Shown: positions 45,225-54,106, numbered from the stretch's first letter. The stretch: DNA of 64,000 bases from an unicellular cyanobacterium SU2 (GCA_002110465.1 NEED01000073.1:124001-188000), one strand, 5' to 3'. Numbers and translations are program-made. The notes: generated by a model not told the origin, from the letters alone.

Positions 45225-45265
45225 TTGTCAAAAAAAGACAATATGATTTTTAAATGACATATTGT
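45225..45265. promoter_or_regulatory. inverted-repeat operator in the pirin/LysR divergent promoter
   Basis: ACAATATG (45238-45245) and CATATTGT (45258-45265) form a perfect 8-12-8 inverted repeat. A second one, TTGTC N7 GACAA (45225-45241), overlaps it. Such sites are typical for LysR-type regulators acting on both directions. Confidence 0.6.
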
Positions 45266-45292
45266 TTCTGAATAGTTGACAATAAAACCACT

Positions 45293-46177
45293 ATGGATAA
45301 GTTTGAAAGTATGCGTGCATTTACTCAAGTCGTTAAAGAGGGTGGCTTTGCTGCGGCTGCAAGAAAAATGGAGCTATCTCGTTCAGCAGTCAATAAACTG
45401 GTGATTAATTTAGAAAATCAGTTAGGAGTGCCATTGCTCTATCGTACTACTCGCCAAGTTACACCAACAGAAACAGGTCGAGCTTTTTACGAACGCTGTC
45501 TTGATATTCTCAGTAGCCTAGAAGAAGCAGAATTAGCGGTTTCACAGCAACATAGTCAACCAAAAGGAATCCTTAAGATTAATGCTCCCATGTCTTTTGG
45601 TATTTCTGTTTTAGGTTCCAAAATAGCTGAGTTTATGACTCGCTATAGAGAAATTAAAATTCAATTGACATTAGAAGACCGTTTTGTAGATCCTATCAGT
45701 GAAGGTTACGACGTAGTTATTCGTATTGGTTTACCATTTAATTCTTCTAGTTTAGTAGTTCATCCCATAACTAATATTCCTCGCGTTATTTGTGCAGCAC
45801 CTAGTTATTTAAAATCCAAAGGAATTCCCCGCAATGCCAATGAATTAAAAAATCATTCTTGTTTACATTATGGCTATTTAACAACAGGCTGTCAATGGCA
45901 ATTAATTAATCAAGAACAAGAAGAACGAGTCTCTATTGATGGGGTTTTTTGTTCCAATAATGGAGAAGTTTTAAGGGATGCTGCGGTCAAAGGGTTAGGA
46001 ATTGTTATCCTACCAACTTTTATTGTAGAGCGAGAATTAGAGCGAGGAGAATTACAAATTATTTTGCCTAACTATCAATCGCCAGAACTAACTCTGTGCC
46101 TAATTTATCCTGTAAATCGCCACCTGTCTACTAAAGTTCAATTATTCACTCAATTTCTTCAAGAGGAATTTGTTTAG
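45293..46177 (+). CDS. LysR-family transcriptional regulator
   Basis: This 294-residue regulator has the N-terminal winged helix-turn-helix (FTQVVKEGGFAAAARKMELS) and a LysR substrate-binding domain. It resembles the group of LysR regulators (such as AaeR/DsdC-like types) that control neighbouring oxidoreductase genes. It reads away from the pirin, nitroreductase and SDR genes, so it probably controls them and itself. The inducer is unknown. Confidence 0.93.
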   Translation: MDKFESMRAFTQVVKEGGFAAAARKMELSRSAVNKLVINLENQLGVPLLYRTTRQVTPTETGRAFYERCLDILSSLEEAELAVSQQHSQPKGILKINAPMSFGISVLGSKIAEFMTRYREIKIQLTLEDRFVDPISEGYDVVIRIGLPFNSSSLVVHPITNIPRVICAAPSYLKSKGIPRNANELKNHSCLHYGYLTTGCQWQLINQEQEERVSIDGVFCSNNGEVLRDAAVKGLGIVILPTFIVERELERGELQIILPNYQSPELTLCLIYPVNRHLSTKVQLFTQFLQEEFV

Positions 46178-46232
46178 AATGTTTTAGATTAATGATTTAT
46201 GATAATAATTAAATTTTTTCCGAAAAATAGAA

Positions 46233-47228
46233 TTAAATTTCATTGATATAATCTGAATAATTGGTTATAAGAATTTCTCTAATTTTACCCCGACTATTGC
46301 CTTTGGAATTAATCATTCGTGAAGCAGAAATACGTTGAATATTAAAGCCATTATATAAATCATCAAAAAAGGTATCTTCAACATAATTAGTCGGATCTGA
46401 ATTACTCAACATTTGATAAGCTCCTTGATTAGATACTTCTACAAAAATATCCCGTAACCTTCGTTGTTCATCATCATTAAAATCTAAGGAACTATAAGCA
46501 TTAAAACTAGCGGTTTGACTAATGGGACGATAAGGAGGATCATAATAGACAAACGTATTTTTATTCGTATATTTTAGCACCTCAGAAAAATCACCTTGTT
46601 GAATTTCTGCGATTTGAAAAGCTTTACTAACAGCCCGAAGATTGCTACCATTAAGTATCGTTGGGTTTTTATATCTACCAATCGGAACATTAAACAAACC
46701 TTTCCGATTAACTCGATACAAACCATTAAAACAAGTACGGTTAAGAAAAATCGTTAAAGCAGCACGTTCTACCCAATCTTTTTTATAAGTATTGGTGTCA
46801 GTTTTTTTATCAAAAGTATTGTATTTTTCTCTAGACTGGTAGTAAAAAATTTTTCTTTTTTCCTCAGTTGAATTGAGATATTTTTCTTTGATTTTTGATA
46901 ACCTATTAATGAGTGATTCAACATCATTTTTAATGACTTTGTATAGAATAATTAATTCAATATTTATATCAAAAAGATAAGCTTTTTCAATATTGAAGTG
47001 ATGGTAAATATCAAAAAAGACTGAGCCTCCCCCAACAAAAGGTTCTATATAAGTTGTAAGATAACCCTGTTGCAATTCCAAAGGATATTGTTTTTTAATT
47101 TGCGGTAATAATTGTGTTTTTCCTCCTGCCCATTTTAGCACAGGAGAAGCTTTGATATTATTCCGATCTTCTGAGCTAGAAAAAAGTGACAATTGTTGTA
47201 TATTTTGAGATTGGGTTAAGTATTTCAT
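46233..47228 (-). CDS. Dam-type DNA adenine methyltransferase (D12 class)
   Basis: This 331-residue protein is of the D12 class N6-adenine methyltransferase family. The SAM-binding motif is in LKWAGGKTQLLPQI with the partner YIEPFVGGGSVF. The catalytic motif is DPPYRP (YYDPPYRP). The N-terminus MKYLTQSQNIQQLSLFSSSE is an extra tail. The target is probably GATC, as in related enzymes. No restriction enzyme gene is adjacent, so it may be an orphan methylase. HIP1 sites contain GATC. Confidence 0.9.
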   Translation of the reverse strand: MKYLTQSQNIQQLSLFSSSEDRNNIKASPVLKWAGGKTQLLPQIKKQYPLELQQGYLTTYIEPFVGGGSVFFDIYHHFNIEKAYLFDINIELIILYKVIKNDVESLINRLSKIKEKYLNSTEEKRKIFYYQSREKYNTFDKKTDTNTYKKDWVERAALTIFLNRTCFNGLYRVNRKGLFNVPIGRYKNPTILNGSNLRAVSKAFQIAEIQQGDFSEVLKYTNKNTFVYYDPPYRPISQTASFNAYSSLDFNDDEQRRLRDIFVEVSNQGAYQMLSNSDPTNYVEDTFFDDLYNGFNIQRISASRMINSKGNSRGKIREILITNYSDYINEI

Positions 47229-47641
47229 TTAAACATAGTTAAATTAAGTGGGTTGCTAAAAATAAACGAAGGTTTGTAGTAAGCTCTTCAGAGCTTGAAA
47301 GTATTGCACTATCGATGCTCAAACCCTAATTATGAAGGTTTATTTTTTACGTTTAATTATGCCTACTTACTTAGTATTATAGTTAATTTAAGAGATAAAA
47401 CTAGAAATTTCTCATAAAATATCCACAAAAAAAGTTATCTGTTAACAAAAGCCGCAAGCACTAACTTGTTAGGATATCTCATTTTGTTTAGTTTAGCCAA
47501 GTCCTTAATATTTTGTTTATTAACGAACTGTTAATTCAGTTTTTTTATATTTTATTTTCCTTAAGTTAAGCTCCTAAATGGAGTACAAGCGATAAAATTA
47601 GGGATAAATTATTTTTCGCTATACAATACTTGGATAAAATT
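47229..47641. other. 413-bp gap with one MITE-like copy
   Basis: The element 47244-47374 covers the left part. The rest (47375-47641) is AT-rich and shows nothing I can support apart from the upstream region of the next gene. Confidence 0.5.
47244..47374 (-). repeat. MITE-like element, copy 2
   Basis: Read on the minus strand it aligns along most of its length with 36580-36706: TAAGTAGGCATAATTAAACG start, the AAGCTCTGAAGAGCTTAC stem and ACAAACCTTCGTTTATTTTT end. The two copies look roughly four-fifths alike by eye. The ends are imperfect inverted repeats. Confidence 0.65.
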
Positions 47642-49486
47642 ATGTCACAGTCTCTAGTTTGGAGTGCTTTTGCCTACGGAATGCTTACTGCTTGTTCTAT
47701 GCCTTTAGGCTCAATCACCGCTTTTTTATGGAGTCCAGCTTCTCGTATTATAGCCTTTTTAACTGCTTTTGGTGGCGGTGCTTTATTAGCAGCGTTAGTA
47801 ATTGATTTAGTGGGAAGTGCCACTGAAAAAGGACATATTATTCAATTAGTAATTGGCTCAATTCTAGGCAGTTTATTTTTTACTATTATTAATCAATTAG
47901 TGAATAATTCTGGGGGGTTTTTAAGAAAACCTTCAACTACACTTAGTCATCTAACTCAACAAGAATCTAAACGATTGCAACAAAGAGTTTTGAATCTTAA
48001 ACGAGTTAATCTTTTTGATGAATCTCCTCGTTCTCTCCGACAAAAATTAGCACAGGTAATGCTAGAAACTAATTATCCCAAAGGAACAGCAATTTATCGT
48101 CAAGGAGATCCAAGTGAAAGTCTTTATATTGTTAAAAAAGGAAAGGTTGATTTGTTAGATCCCCAAGCTCAGTTTCAACCCCTAAAACACCTAGAAGAAA
48201 ATGATGTTTTTGGTCAATTTTCTTTTTTGGTCGGTTCTCCTCATCAAACCGTTGCTCAAACAACAGAAGATACTCAACTGGATATTTTACCTCGTCCTGA
48301 TTTTGAGCAGTTATTACAAACTTCTCCCTATCTTTCTGAAAAAACTCAATCATTTTTGCAAAGTAAAGAACTGTCCGAGTATTTGCAAAAACGTCAAGAA
48401 CTTACGGTTGAGCAAGTGAATGATTGGCAAAAGGTAGCTACTGAAAAGCTAAATTCAGAAGGAGTTATTGTGCCAGCCGTTGAAATTAATCGTCATGTTC
48501 CAGAATTTTTGGAGATAGCGAGACAAATTCGTCGCTTACCTATTTTTCGTTATTTGTATCAATACGAACTTCTCGAAATGGCTGAACGTTTAACCTATCA
48601 TTACCGAAGTGATGGCTATGTGTTTTTTCAGCCTCAAGAATCATCTGATCGCCTCTTTATTATTCACAAAGGACAAATAGAAATTGTTTACCCTCATCAT
48701 CTACAAAAACCTCCTCTAACCTTAGAACCAGGGGATACAGTGGGAGAATTATCTTTTGTTACCGGGGCTAACCATTCTGTTAGTGCGATCGCCTTAACTG
48801 ATGTTCAAGTTTGGGCATTAAGGAAACAGGATTTTGAGGAAATGATACAACAATCAAAAAACCTCGAAGAGAGTCTCAAATCTTTTTTAGAACAGCCAAA
48901 ACTTCAAAAATATCTATTAAAGCAACAAAATTTTACTTCTGATCAAGCCGGAAAATGGATACAAAAAGCCTGTCAAAGTATGAATGCTGGCCATTTAATT
49001 CCCTCTGTTAGTGCCATCTCTAACACCGTTTCCCAACATAAAGATGCTCCCATGGCAATTTGGCTTGGTTTATTAATGGATGGTATTCCTGAAGCGTTAA
49101 CCATTGGCGCACATTTGGTAGCTGCACCTTTAAGTCCTTCGTTATTAGCGGGTTTATTTATTGCTAACTATCCAGAAGCCTTTTCGAGTTCTCAAGGGAT
49201 GAAACAACAAGGGTTTTCTATTTCTAAAATCTTAATCATGTGGAGTTCAATTATGTTAATTACCGGTATTTTAGCTGCTCTTGGTAGTATTTTATTTGCC
49301 AATGTCCCTGAATCAGTTGTTTCGTTTTTGGGGGCTTTAGCTGCGGGGGCTATGTTAACAGTTATTTCTGAAACTATGTTACCAGAAGCTTATGCTAAAG
49401 GAGGATCTATTGTAGGAATATCGACTTTATTGGGATTTTTATCAATTATTGTGATTAAGAGTTGGGGATCATCTCATCCTGCTTAA
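47642..49486 (+). CDS. ZIP-like membrane protein with two cyclic-nucleotide-binding domains
   Basis: This 614-residue protein has three N-terminal hydrophobic segments (1-90). Two cNMP-binding-like domains follow (about 125-245 with GTAIYRQGDPSESLYIVKKG, and about 300-420 with PGDTVGELSFVTG). Four to five hydrophobic segments (about 465-610) contain LLMDGIPEALTIGAHL and NYPEAFSSS. The membrane parts resemble ZIP metal transporters split by a large loop, but the usual TM4/TM5 histidines are replaced. The Arg of the phosphate-binding cassette is missing in both cNMP domains. I chose ATG 47642 over TTG 47630. Confidence 0.78.
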   Translation: MSQSLVWSAFAYGMLTACSMPLGSITAFLWSPASRIIAFLTAFGGGALLAALVIDLVGSATEKGHIIQLVIGSILGSLFFTIINQLVNNSGGFLRKPSTTLSHLTQQESKRLQQRVLNLKRVNLFDESPRSLRQKLAQVMLETNYPKGTAIYRQGDPSESLYIVKKGKVDLLDPQAQFQPLKHLEENDVFGQFSFLVGSPHQTVAQTTEDTQLDILPRPDFEQLLQTSPYLSEKTQSFLQSKELSEYLQKRQELTVEQVNDWQKVATEKLNSEGVIVPAVEINRHVPEFLEIARQIRRLPIFRYLYQYELLEMAERLTYHYRSDGYVFFQPQESSDRLFIIHKGQIEIVYPHHLQKPPLTLEPGDTVGELSFVTGANHSVSAIALTDVQVWALRKQDFEEMIQQSKNLEESLKSFLEQPKLQKYLLKQQNFTSDQAGKWIQKACQSMNAGHLIPSVSAISNTVSQHKDAPMAIWLGLLMDGIPEALTIGAHLVAAPLSPSLLAGLFIANYPEAFSSSQGMKQQGFSISKILIMWSSIMLITGILAALGSILFANVPESVVSFLGALAAGAMLTVISETMLPEAYAKGGSIVGISTLLGFLSIIVIKSWGSSHPA

Positions 49487-49510
49487 TCTACAGATATTTA
49501 ATTTTTGTGT

Positions 49511-49615
49511 TTAATGAGCTTTTTTACTGTTGCATTCTCCGTGGGTAAGTTGTAGATTATTAGTCTGTAATGCTAAGTGAGGATGAGTAGAAATTGGCTT
49601 AATATGCTCAAGTAG
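49511..49615 (-). pseudogene. HNH endonuclease C-terminal remnant
   Basis: On the minus strand one frame reads EHIKPISTHPHLALQTNNLQ followed by LTHGECNSKKAH and TAA. This is the end of an HNH nuclease (H, N and H of the motif), with a stop just upstream and no beginning. It overlaps the 3' end of the following gene by 8 bp. It is probably a decayed gene from an earlier mobile event. Confidence 0.6.
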
Positions 49616-49976
49616 CTAGAAGGGCTTCTATCCAAGGATCTTCAAGTCCAAAAGGTTTAGCAAAATTATAAATTTTGTCGATCAGAGGAAGAAATGTACT
49701 ACGCATTTCTGCGATTTTCTTTTCTCCTTCTTCAATTTTTTCATTGAACTCGATTTCAATCTTTTTGATATGATTTTTCTTGCGAGTTACTTGAGCTTTT
49801 TGTGCTGCTTGAAGCCGTTGTCTTTCTAAAAGTTCTGGTCCTGCAAATCTTACTAGGGCATCAACAATTTGTTCTTGACTGACTTTGTTAAAATCAAGTC
49901 CTGCGTAGGCTCTTTCAGCATCTTTTGCCGTCCAACCATGACTTTTAGCTAGGCTAATCGCCTCTTTTTTCAACAT
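49608..49976 (-). CDS. coiled-coil hypothetical protein
   Basis: This 122-residue protein is mostly helical. An N-terminal region (SLAKSHGWTAKDAERAYAGL) is followed by a long charged segment (ERQRLQAAQKAQVTRKKNHI, KKIEIEFNEKIEEGEKKI) likely to form a coiled coil. No known motif is seen. An HNH remnant lies at its 3' end, which might once have been part of the same unit. Confidence 0.55.
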   Translation of the reverse strand: MLKKEAISLAKSHGWTAKDAERAYAGLDFNKVSQEQIVDALVRFAGPELLERQRLQAAQKAQVTRKKNHIKKIEIEFNEKIEEGEKKIAEMRSTFLPLIDKIYNFAKPFGLEDPWIEALLAT

Positions 49977-50065
49977 TGTATTTTCCTAATTATTTCCTAC
50001 TATATATTAAATGTTGCTTCAAAACAATACGATGTGATCAATATCACAACTAAAAATTCCCTAAT

Positions 50066-51292
50066 CTAAACACCAGCTAACATTACCGAAACCTGATTCC
50101 CTGGCTCAATAATTGTTGTTCCTATGGGTAATATAGCTAACGCATTAGTACCCGCCAAATTAATTAAATTACCTGAACTATGACTTCCCCCAGCTAACTC
50201 AAATTGAAACCCCTCATCAACAAACTGTAATTGTCCCCAAAGATAAGTTTCTCGTTTCCCTCCAGAACGTAAGATATGACCAGATTTTGCTTTAATAAAA
50301 TTAGGTTGCCAATTACCTGATAGTCCTGATAATTTTTTCAATGCAGGTTGTACAAATCGCCAACAACTCACTAAGGCCGAAACTGGATTTCCTGGGATTC
50401 CAAAATAAACACATCCATTACTAAATTTAGCGACTGTTAAAGGTTTTCCTGGTTTAACTGCCACACTACGGATCTGAATTGTTCCCCCTAATTCAGTTAA
50501 AAGCTGTTCAACATAATCATAATCTCCCACAGAAACTCCCCCCGTAGAAAGGACAACATCAAACCCCTTAATGGCTTCTATCATTTTTTCTCTAAGAAGA
50601 TTAATATCATCAGGAACAATCCCTAATTGAATAGGAATTCCTCCTTGATTTTTTACAAAAGCTGCTAAAGCATATTGATTAGAATCTACAATCTGTCCAG
50701 GTTGCAAAGGCTGAGAAGGGGTAACTAATTCATCTCCCGTGGAAAAAATCCCCACACGAGGACGACGATATACTGTAACTTTAGGACATTGAGCAGTTGC
50801 TAAGACGGCAATTTCTGGGGCATTAATAACTATACCTGGAGACAATAAAGTATTCCCTGCTTGATAGAATTCTCCTTGCTTTCTAACGAAGGCTTGAGGA
50901 GAGTTGGGAGGGGATAAGAATAACACCTTATTATCTTTTTTTTCGGTATTCTCTTGGATCACAATTGTATCTGCACCTTTGGGTAACATAGCCCCCGTAA
51001 AGATACGAGAAGCTTGGCCAGATTGCAGGGATTTTAAGGGCTGAATTCCCGCCGGAATTTCTTCAATAATATCTAAGCTAGTAGGGTTTTCTGCGGTGCA
51101 ATTAGCGACATCTTCAAACCTCACTGCATAGCCATCCATAGCCGAATTATCCCAATAAGGAAAGTCTAATTGACTGGTGACGGATTGGGCTAAAATTCGT
51201 CCTACTGCTTCGTCTAAGGGAACGGTTTCTATGTCGTTGAGGGGTTGAACTAAGTCAAGGATAATCGATTCAGCTTGGGAGACAGGAATCAT
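50066..51292 (-). CDS. moeA: molybdopterin molybdenumtransferase MoeA
   Basis: MoeA inserts molybdate into adenylated molybdopterin to give Mo-cofactor. The 408-residue protein shows MDGYAVRFEDV, GAMLPKGADTIV, STGDELV and STGGVSVGDYDYV. The length is typical. No other moa gene is adjacent. The start is ATG 51292. Confidence 0.94.
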   Translation of the reverse strand: MIPVSQAESIILDLVQPLNDIETVPLDEAVGRILAQSVTSQLDFPYWDNSAMDGYAVRFEDVANCTAENPTSLDIIEEIPAGIQPLKSLQSGQASRIFTGAMLPKGADTIVIQENTEKKDNKVLFLSPPNSPQAFVRKQGEFYQAGNTLLSPGIVINAPEIAVLATAQCPKVTVYRRPRVGIFSTGDELVTPSQPLQPGQIVDSNQYALAAFVKNQGGIPIQLGIVPDDINLLREKMIEAIKGFDVVLSTGGVSVGDYDYVEQLLTELGGTIQIRSVAVKPGKPLTVAKFSNGCVYFGIPGNPVSALVSCWRFVQPALKKLSGLSGNWQPNFIKAKSGHILRSGGKRETYLWGQLQFVDEGFQFELAGGSHSSGNLINLAGTNALAILPIGTTIIEPGNQVSVMLAGV

Positions 51293-51445
51293 AGGTCATT
51301 GGGAACGGTCAAGGGATCTTTATTATTGTAGAGGGCGATCGCTTACCAGATAGCCTTCGAAAGGGGTGTTAGAAAAAATTTTTTTTCCTCTTGCAATTGT
51401 CTTAAATTTTTGCTATGCTTGTTAAGCGCTTAAAAAAACTAAGTT

Positions 51446-51518
51446 GCCGGGATAGCTCAGTTGGTAGAGCAGTGGACTGAAAATCCTCGTGTCGGCGGTT
51501 CAAATCCGCCTCCTGGCA
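51446..51518 (+). tRNA. tRNA-Phe (GAA)
   Basis: The 73-nt cloverleaf has acceptor arms GCCGGGA and TCCTGGC with one G-U pair. The D-arm is GCTCAGTTGGTAGAGC. The anticodon GAA is at 51479-51481 in a CTGAAAA loop, and the T-arm loop is GTTCAAATC. The 3' CCA is not encoded. It lies 45 bp upstream of a T-rich stretch. Confidence 0.96.
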
Positions 51519-51603
51519 TTTTTAATTATTGTGTTTTCGGTTATCTCTCACTCGCCATCTAACAAGGGGGAAAAAGAAAACGATAACATTAGCACGATTA
51601 ATG

Positions 51604-51619
51604 TCATGATTAATCATGA
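51604..51619. promoter_or_regulatory. 16-bp palindrome upstream of a hypothetical gene
   Basis: TCATGATTAATCATGA is a perfect palindrome about 100 bp before the start at 51718. It could be an operator, but no regulator is known for it. Confidence 0.35.
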
Positions 51620-51717
51620 TGATATGGCAATCTAACCTGTTTAGAATGACTCCGTTAAAGATGAGTGGAGACAGGTTATAAACTAATGCTAATTTCGGAT
51701 TAACAATGAGGTAGTTG

Positions 51718-52428
51718 ATGGAATTTCAAAGAGAATTTTTTCCCACTGTCAAAAAAACGGTGATGCCCCGTCCTTATATCGAACCCCAAACCGATGTTTT
51801 AGGACAATATGGGACAGCTTGGGCAACGAATGCCACGATTTATGGAGATAATTGGTATGTTGATCACTCACAAGGTTTAGTTGAAATTTATGAAGCAGGA
51901 CCTGCTATTAGTTTTTTTCAATTACTTCCTAAAAAAGATAAGTATGTTAAAGAAGGACTTTATTTACGATTAAAATTAGCCTATCGAACCACAGAAAATG
52001 CCAATGTAAATATCCGTAATTTTTCAGGTAATCATGTGACGTTACCTAATAGTATTCATGGGCATATTTATGACGATCCTAATACCTACTGGTGGGTCAC
52101 AGATGACCTAACGATTAATATCAATTCCATTTATTCAGGAGAAAAAATTTGGATTCAACGGGTTGATTGGGAGTGGATGAGTAAAGATGTCATTTATGAT
52201 GATGAAGTCAATGAGGTTGAGCCTTTACTCCATCGAAGTTTTGAAGCGATTGAAAAATTGTACGCGCCTCAAGATATTAATCCAGAATCAGTCAAAAATT
52301 TCTTGACAGAAAAAATTAAAAACGATGAACATTTTGCTAAACGTTGTTTAGTGATGTTACGTCAAGACCAATTAATGGGAGAAGATCTGGTGAAACTGTT
52401 TGAAGAAAGTGGCATGGAATTAAGCTAA
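51718..52428 (+). CDS. hypothetical protein
   Basis: This protein has 236 residues (from ATG 51718; TTG 51715 is less likely). It is rich in aromatic residues in its first 160 residues (TAWATNATIYGDNWYVDHSQ, TYWWVTDDLTI), looking like a beta-sandwich with sugar- or ligand-binding character. The C-terminal 70 residues are helical (KCLVMLRQD-like segment RCLVMLRQDQLMGEDL). No family is recognised. A strong hairpin follows its stop. Confidence 0.6.
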   Translation: MEFQREFFPTVKKTVMPRPYIEPQTDVLGQYGTAWATNATIYGDNWYVDHSQGLVEIYEAGPAISFFQLLPKKDKYVKEGLYLRLKLAYRTTENANVNIRNFSGNHVTLPNSIHGHIYDDPNTYWWVTDDLTININSIYSGEKIWIQRVDWEWMSKDVIYDDEVNEVEPLLHRSFEAIEKLYAPQDINPESVKNFLTEKIKNDEHFAKRCLVMLRQDQLMGEDLVKLFEESGMELS

Positions 52429-52451
52429 ATTATTTTTTTATAATTGGTTAC

Positions 52452-52475
52452 TAGGGTCAACAACCATTGACCCTA
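52452..52475. terminator. terminator between convergent hypothetical gene and aat
   Basis: TAGGGTCAA (52452-52460) and TTGACCCTA (52467-52475) form a 9-bp stem with a 6-nt loop, followed by a T-rich run on the plus strand. It serves the upstream plus-strand gene and probably aat too. Confidence 0.7.
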
Positions 52476-52481
52476 ATTTTA

Positions 52482-53111
52482 TTACAGTAATTTTTTAGGC
52501 AATTTTTGCTCAACTTCACTAAAAATCAAGTTTTTTTCTAAGGCTTTTTGCAACAAAATCTGATATTTTTTAGCACTCACTTTATAAGAACCAAATCTTT
52601 CGAGGTGAGGGTTTTGTAATTGAGCATCAAACAAGACAAAACCCCTGTTTTTGAGATGTTCTACTAACTTAACCATTGCTACTTTAGAAGCATCAGGAAT
52701 TCTGTAAAACATGGATTCGCCAATAAAAACCCCTCGAATAGCGATTCCTAAAATTCCCCCAGCTAACTCATTTCCTTGCCAGGTTTCAAAACTATAAGCC
52801 CAACCTTCTTGATAAAGATTATAGTAAATTTTAATTAATTGGGGTGAAATCCAAGTGGTTTCTCGCTCAGCACATTTTCGACAAACCCCTAAAAAATCTC
52901 GATTGATTGCGACTGAAAACCGTTTTTGATTTATAATTCGGCGTAAAGATTTGGGATAACGAAAACGGTTATCGAGAGGAATTAAAGCCCGTTGACGACT
53001 AGAATACCACCCTAGAATACCCATTTCATCGGCCATTAAAAAATAACCTTGGGCATATCCCTGTATAATAGAATTAGTATCTTCAGCAAACTCCATTGTC
53101 GCTTGTTTCAA
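52482..53111 (-). CDS. aat: leucyl/phenylalanyl-tRNA-protein transferase
   Basis: Aat adds Leu or Phe from aminoacyl-tRNA to N-terminal Arg/Lys of proteins, marking them for ClpAP. The 209 residues show GILGWYSSRQRALIPLDNRF, CRKCAERETTWI, GELAGGI-like LAGGILGIAIRGVFIGESMF and LFDAQLQNPHLERFGSY. The length is a little shorter than in E. coli. A divergent gene begins 14 bp away. Confidence 0.93.
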   Translation of the reverse strand: MKQATMEFAEDTNSIIQGYAQGYFLMADEMGILGWYSSRQRALIPLDNRFRYPKSLRRIINQKRFSVAINRDFLGVCRKCAERETTWISPQLIKIYYNLYQEGWAYSFETWQGNELAGGILGIAIRGVFIGESMFYRIPDASKVAMVKLVEHLKNRGFVLFDAQLQNPHLERFGSYKVSAKKYQILLQKALEKNLIFSEVEQKLPKKLL

Positions 53112-53124
53112 TTAACAAATTTTT

Positions 53125-53460
53125 ATGGCCGCTGAACCTATTCCTCCGATTACTTTACCCCCGATTCAAGATCCCTCCCAGGAAGAACAATGGTTGAGGC
53201 AAGCCTTGCAAACTTGGCTAGATCAAGAATTTATTCCTGAATCGATTAATCAAAATATAGCCCAACGAGCGGCTCAAATTTTTGTGCGCCAGCGACTAGA
53301 GGGGGAAAATGATTTAGGTTCTCTCGTAATTGCTATTGTAACGGAAATGCAAGCGTTTGACTTCCGAGAGACATTTTTTAGTGAGTTCGCTGTAGCCAAT
53401 GCGGTGAGTGATTTGATTCTTGATAGTTTAGGTATTGACCGTTGTTGTGGCCAAGAGTAA
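53125..53460 (+). CDS. conserved cyanobacterial hypothetical protein
   Basis: This 111-residue, mainly helical, acidic protein has a Pro-rich start (IPPITLPPIQDPSQ) and the segment QRAAQIFVRQRLEGENDLGS. It ends in CCGQE. No known domain. It is divergent from aat with 13 bp between the start codons; the shared promoter is unclear. Confidence 0.6.
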   Translation: MAAEPIPPITLPPIQDPSQEEQWLRQALQTWLDQEFIPESINQNIAQRAAQIFVRQRLEGENDLGSLVIAIVTEMQAFDFRETFFSEFAVANAVSDLILDSLGIDRCCGQE

Positions 53461-53584
53461 AGACTTAAACTTGTCAAAGAGAAAATATATCTCGGTCTTA
53501 AAATTAGCGCAAACGAATAAACAAAGACCAATCATCTCTTGCTAGATAACTGGCCACTAATTTCTCTTAACTATGGGTGATTCA

Positions 53585-53887
53585 CTACCAACTAGATTTA
53601 ACCACCCCAGGTAATAATCCCTCATGAGCCCATTCTCGTAGAACATTACGAGAGAGACCAAAATCTCTATAATAAGCTCTAGGACGACCTGTTACCAGAC
53701 AACGGTTCCGGCGGCGACTAGGCGCACTGTTACGGGGAAGACGTTGCAATTGACGATGAAGCTCCATTTTTTCTTCATAAGTCTCAGCTGTACGGAATTC
53801 TTCTTTTAACGCTTCGCGTTTTGCTGCATACTTTTGGGCAAGGCGAGCGCGTTTTTTCTCTCGCTCAATCATTGATTTTTTAGCCAT
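53585..53887 (-). CDS. rpsN: 30S ribosomal protein S14
   Basis: This 100-residue S14 of the long, zinc-free type contains [20 protein letters not shown] and ends [11 protein letters not shown]. It assembles late in the 30S head. It is a single gene here, outside a ribosomal operon, as often in cyanobacteria. The ATG start at 53887 begins [14 protein letters not shown]. Confidence 0.97.
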   Translation of the reverse strand: MAKKSMIEREKKRARLAQKYAAKREALKEEFRTAETYEEKMELHRQLQRLPRNSAPSRRRNRCLVTGRPRAYYRDFGLSRNVLREWAHEGLLPGVVKSSW

Positions 53888-54023
53888 AAGTCTTCAGTTT
53901 AGAATTTTTTGATAAACATACCGTTTCTAATCATATCGCATCATTGTGAGGATAGGAAATATTTCTCTCATAAGAGATCATTACTTTACAGATAGTTTGA
54001 GAAAAGTCGGGAGGATTCATAAA

Positions 54024-54106
54024 TTTTGACAAGATTGCATGAAATTTTGATAAGATTGCATAAAATCTTGATAAGATTGCATAAAACCTTGATAAACTTG
54101 GATAAG
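54024..54106. repeat. 21-bp tandem repeats before the EAL gene
   Basis: Four units of about 21 bp follow each other: TTTTGACAAGATTGCATGAAA (54024-54044), a near copy at 54045-54065, another at 54066-54086 and a weaker one at 54087-54106. A direct repeat GATAAGTGAGTTA (twice) follows up to the start codon. The unit equals two helical turns. Confidence 0.75.

Noticed and set aside
54024-54106. CRISPR-like array
   Set aside because: The 21-bp units are directly adjacent, without spacers, and no cas genes are near.
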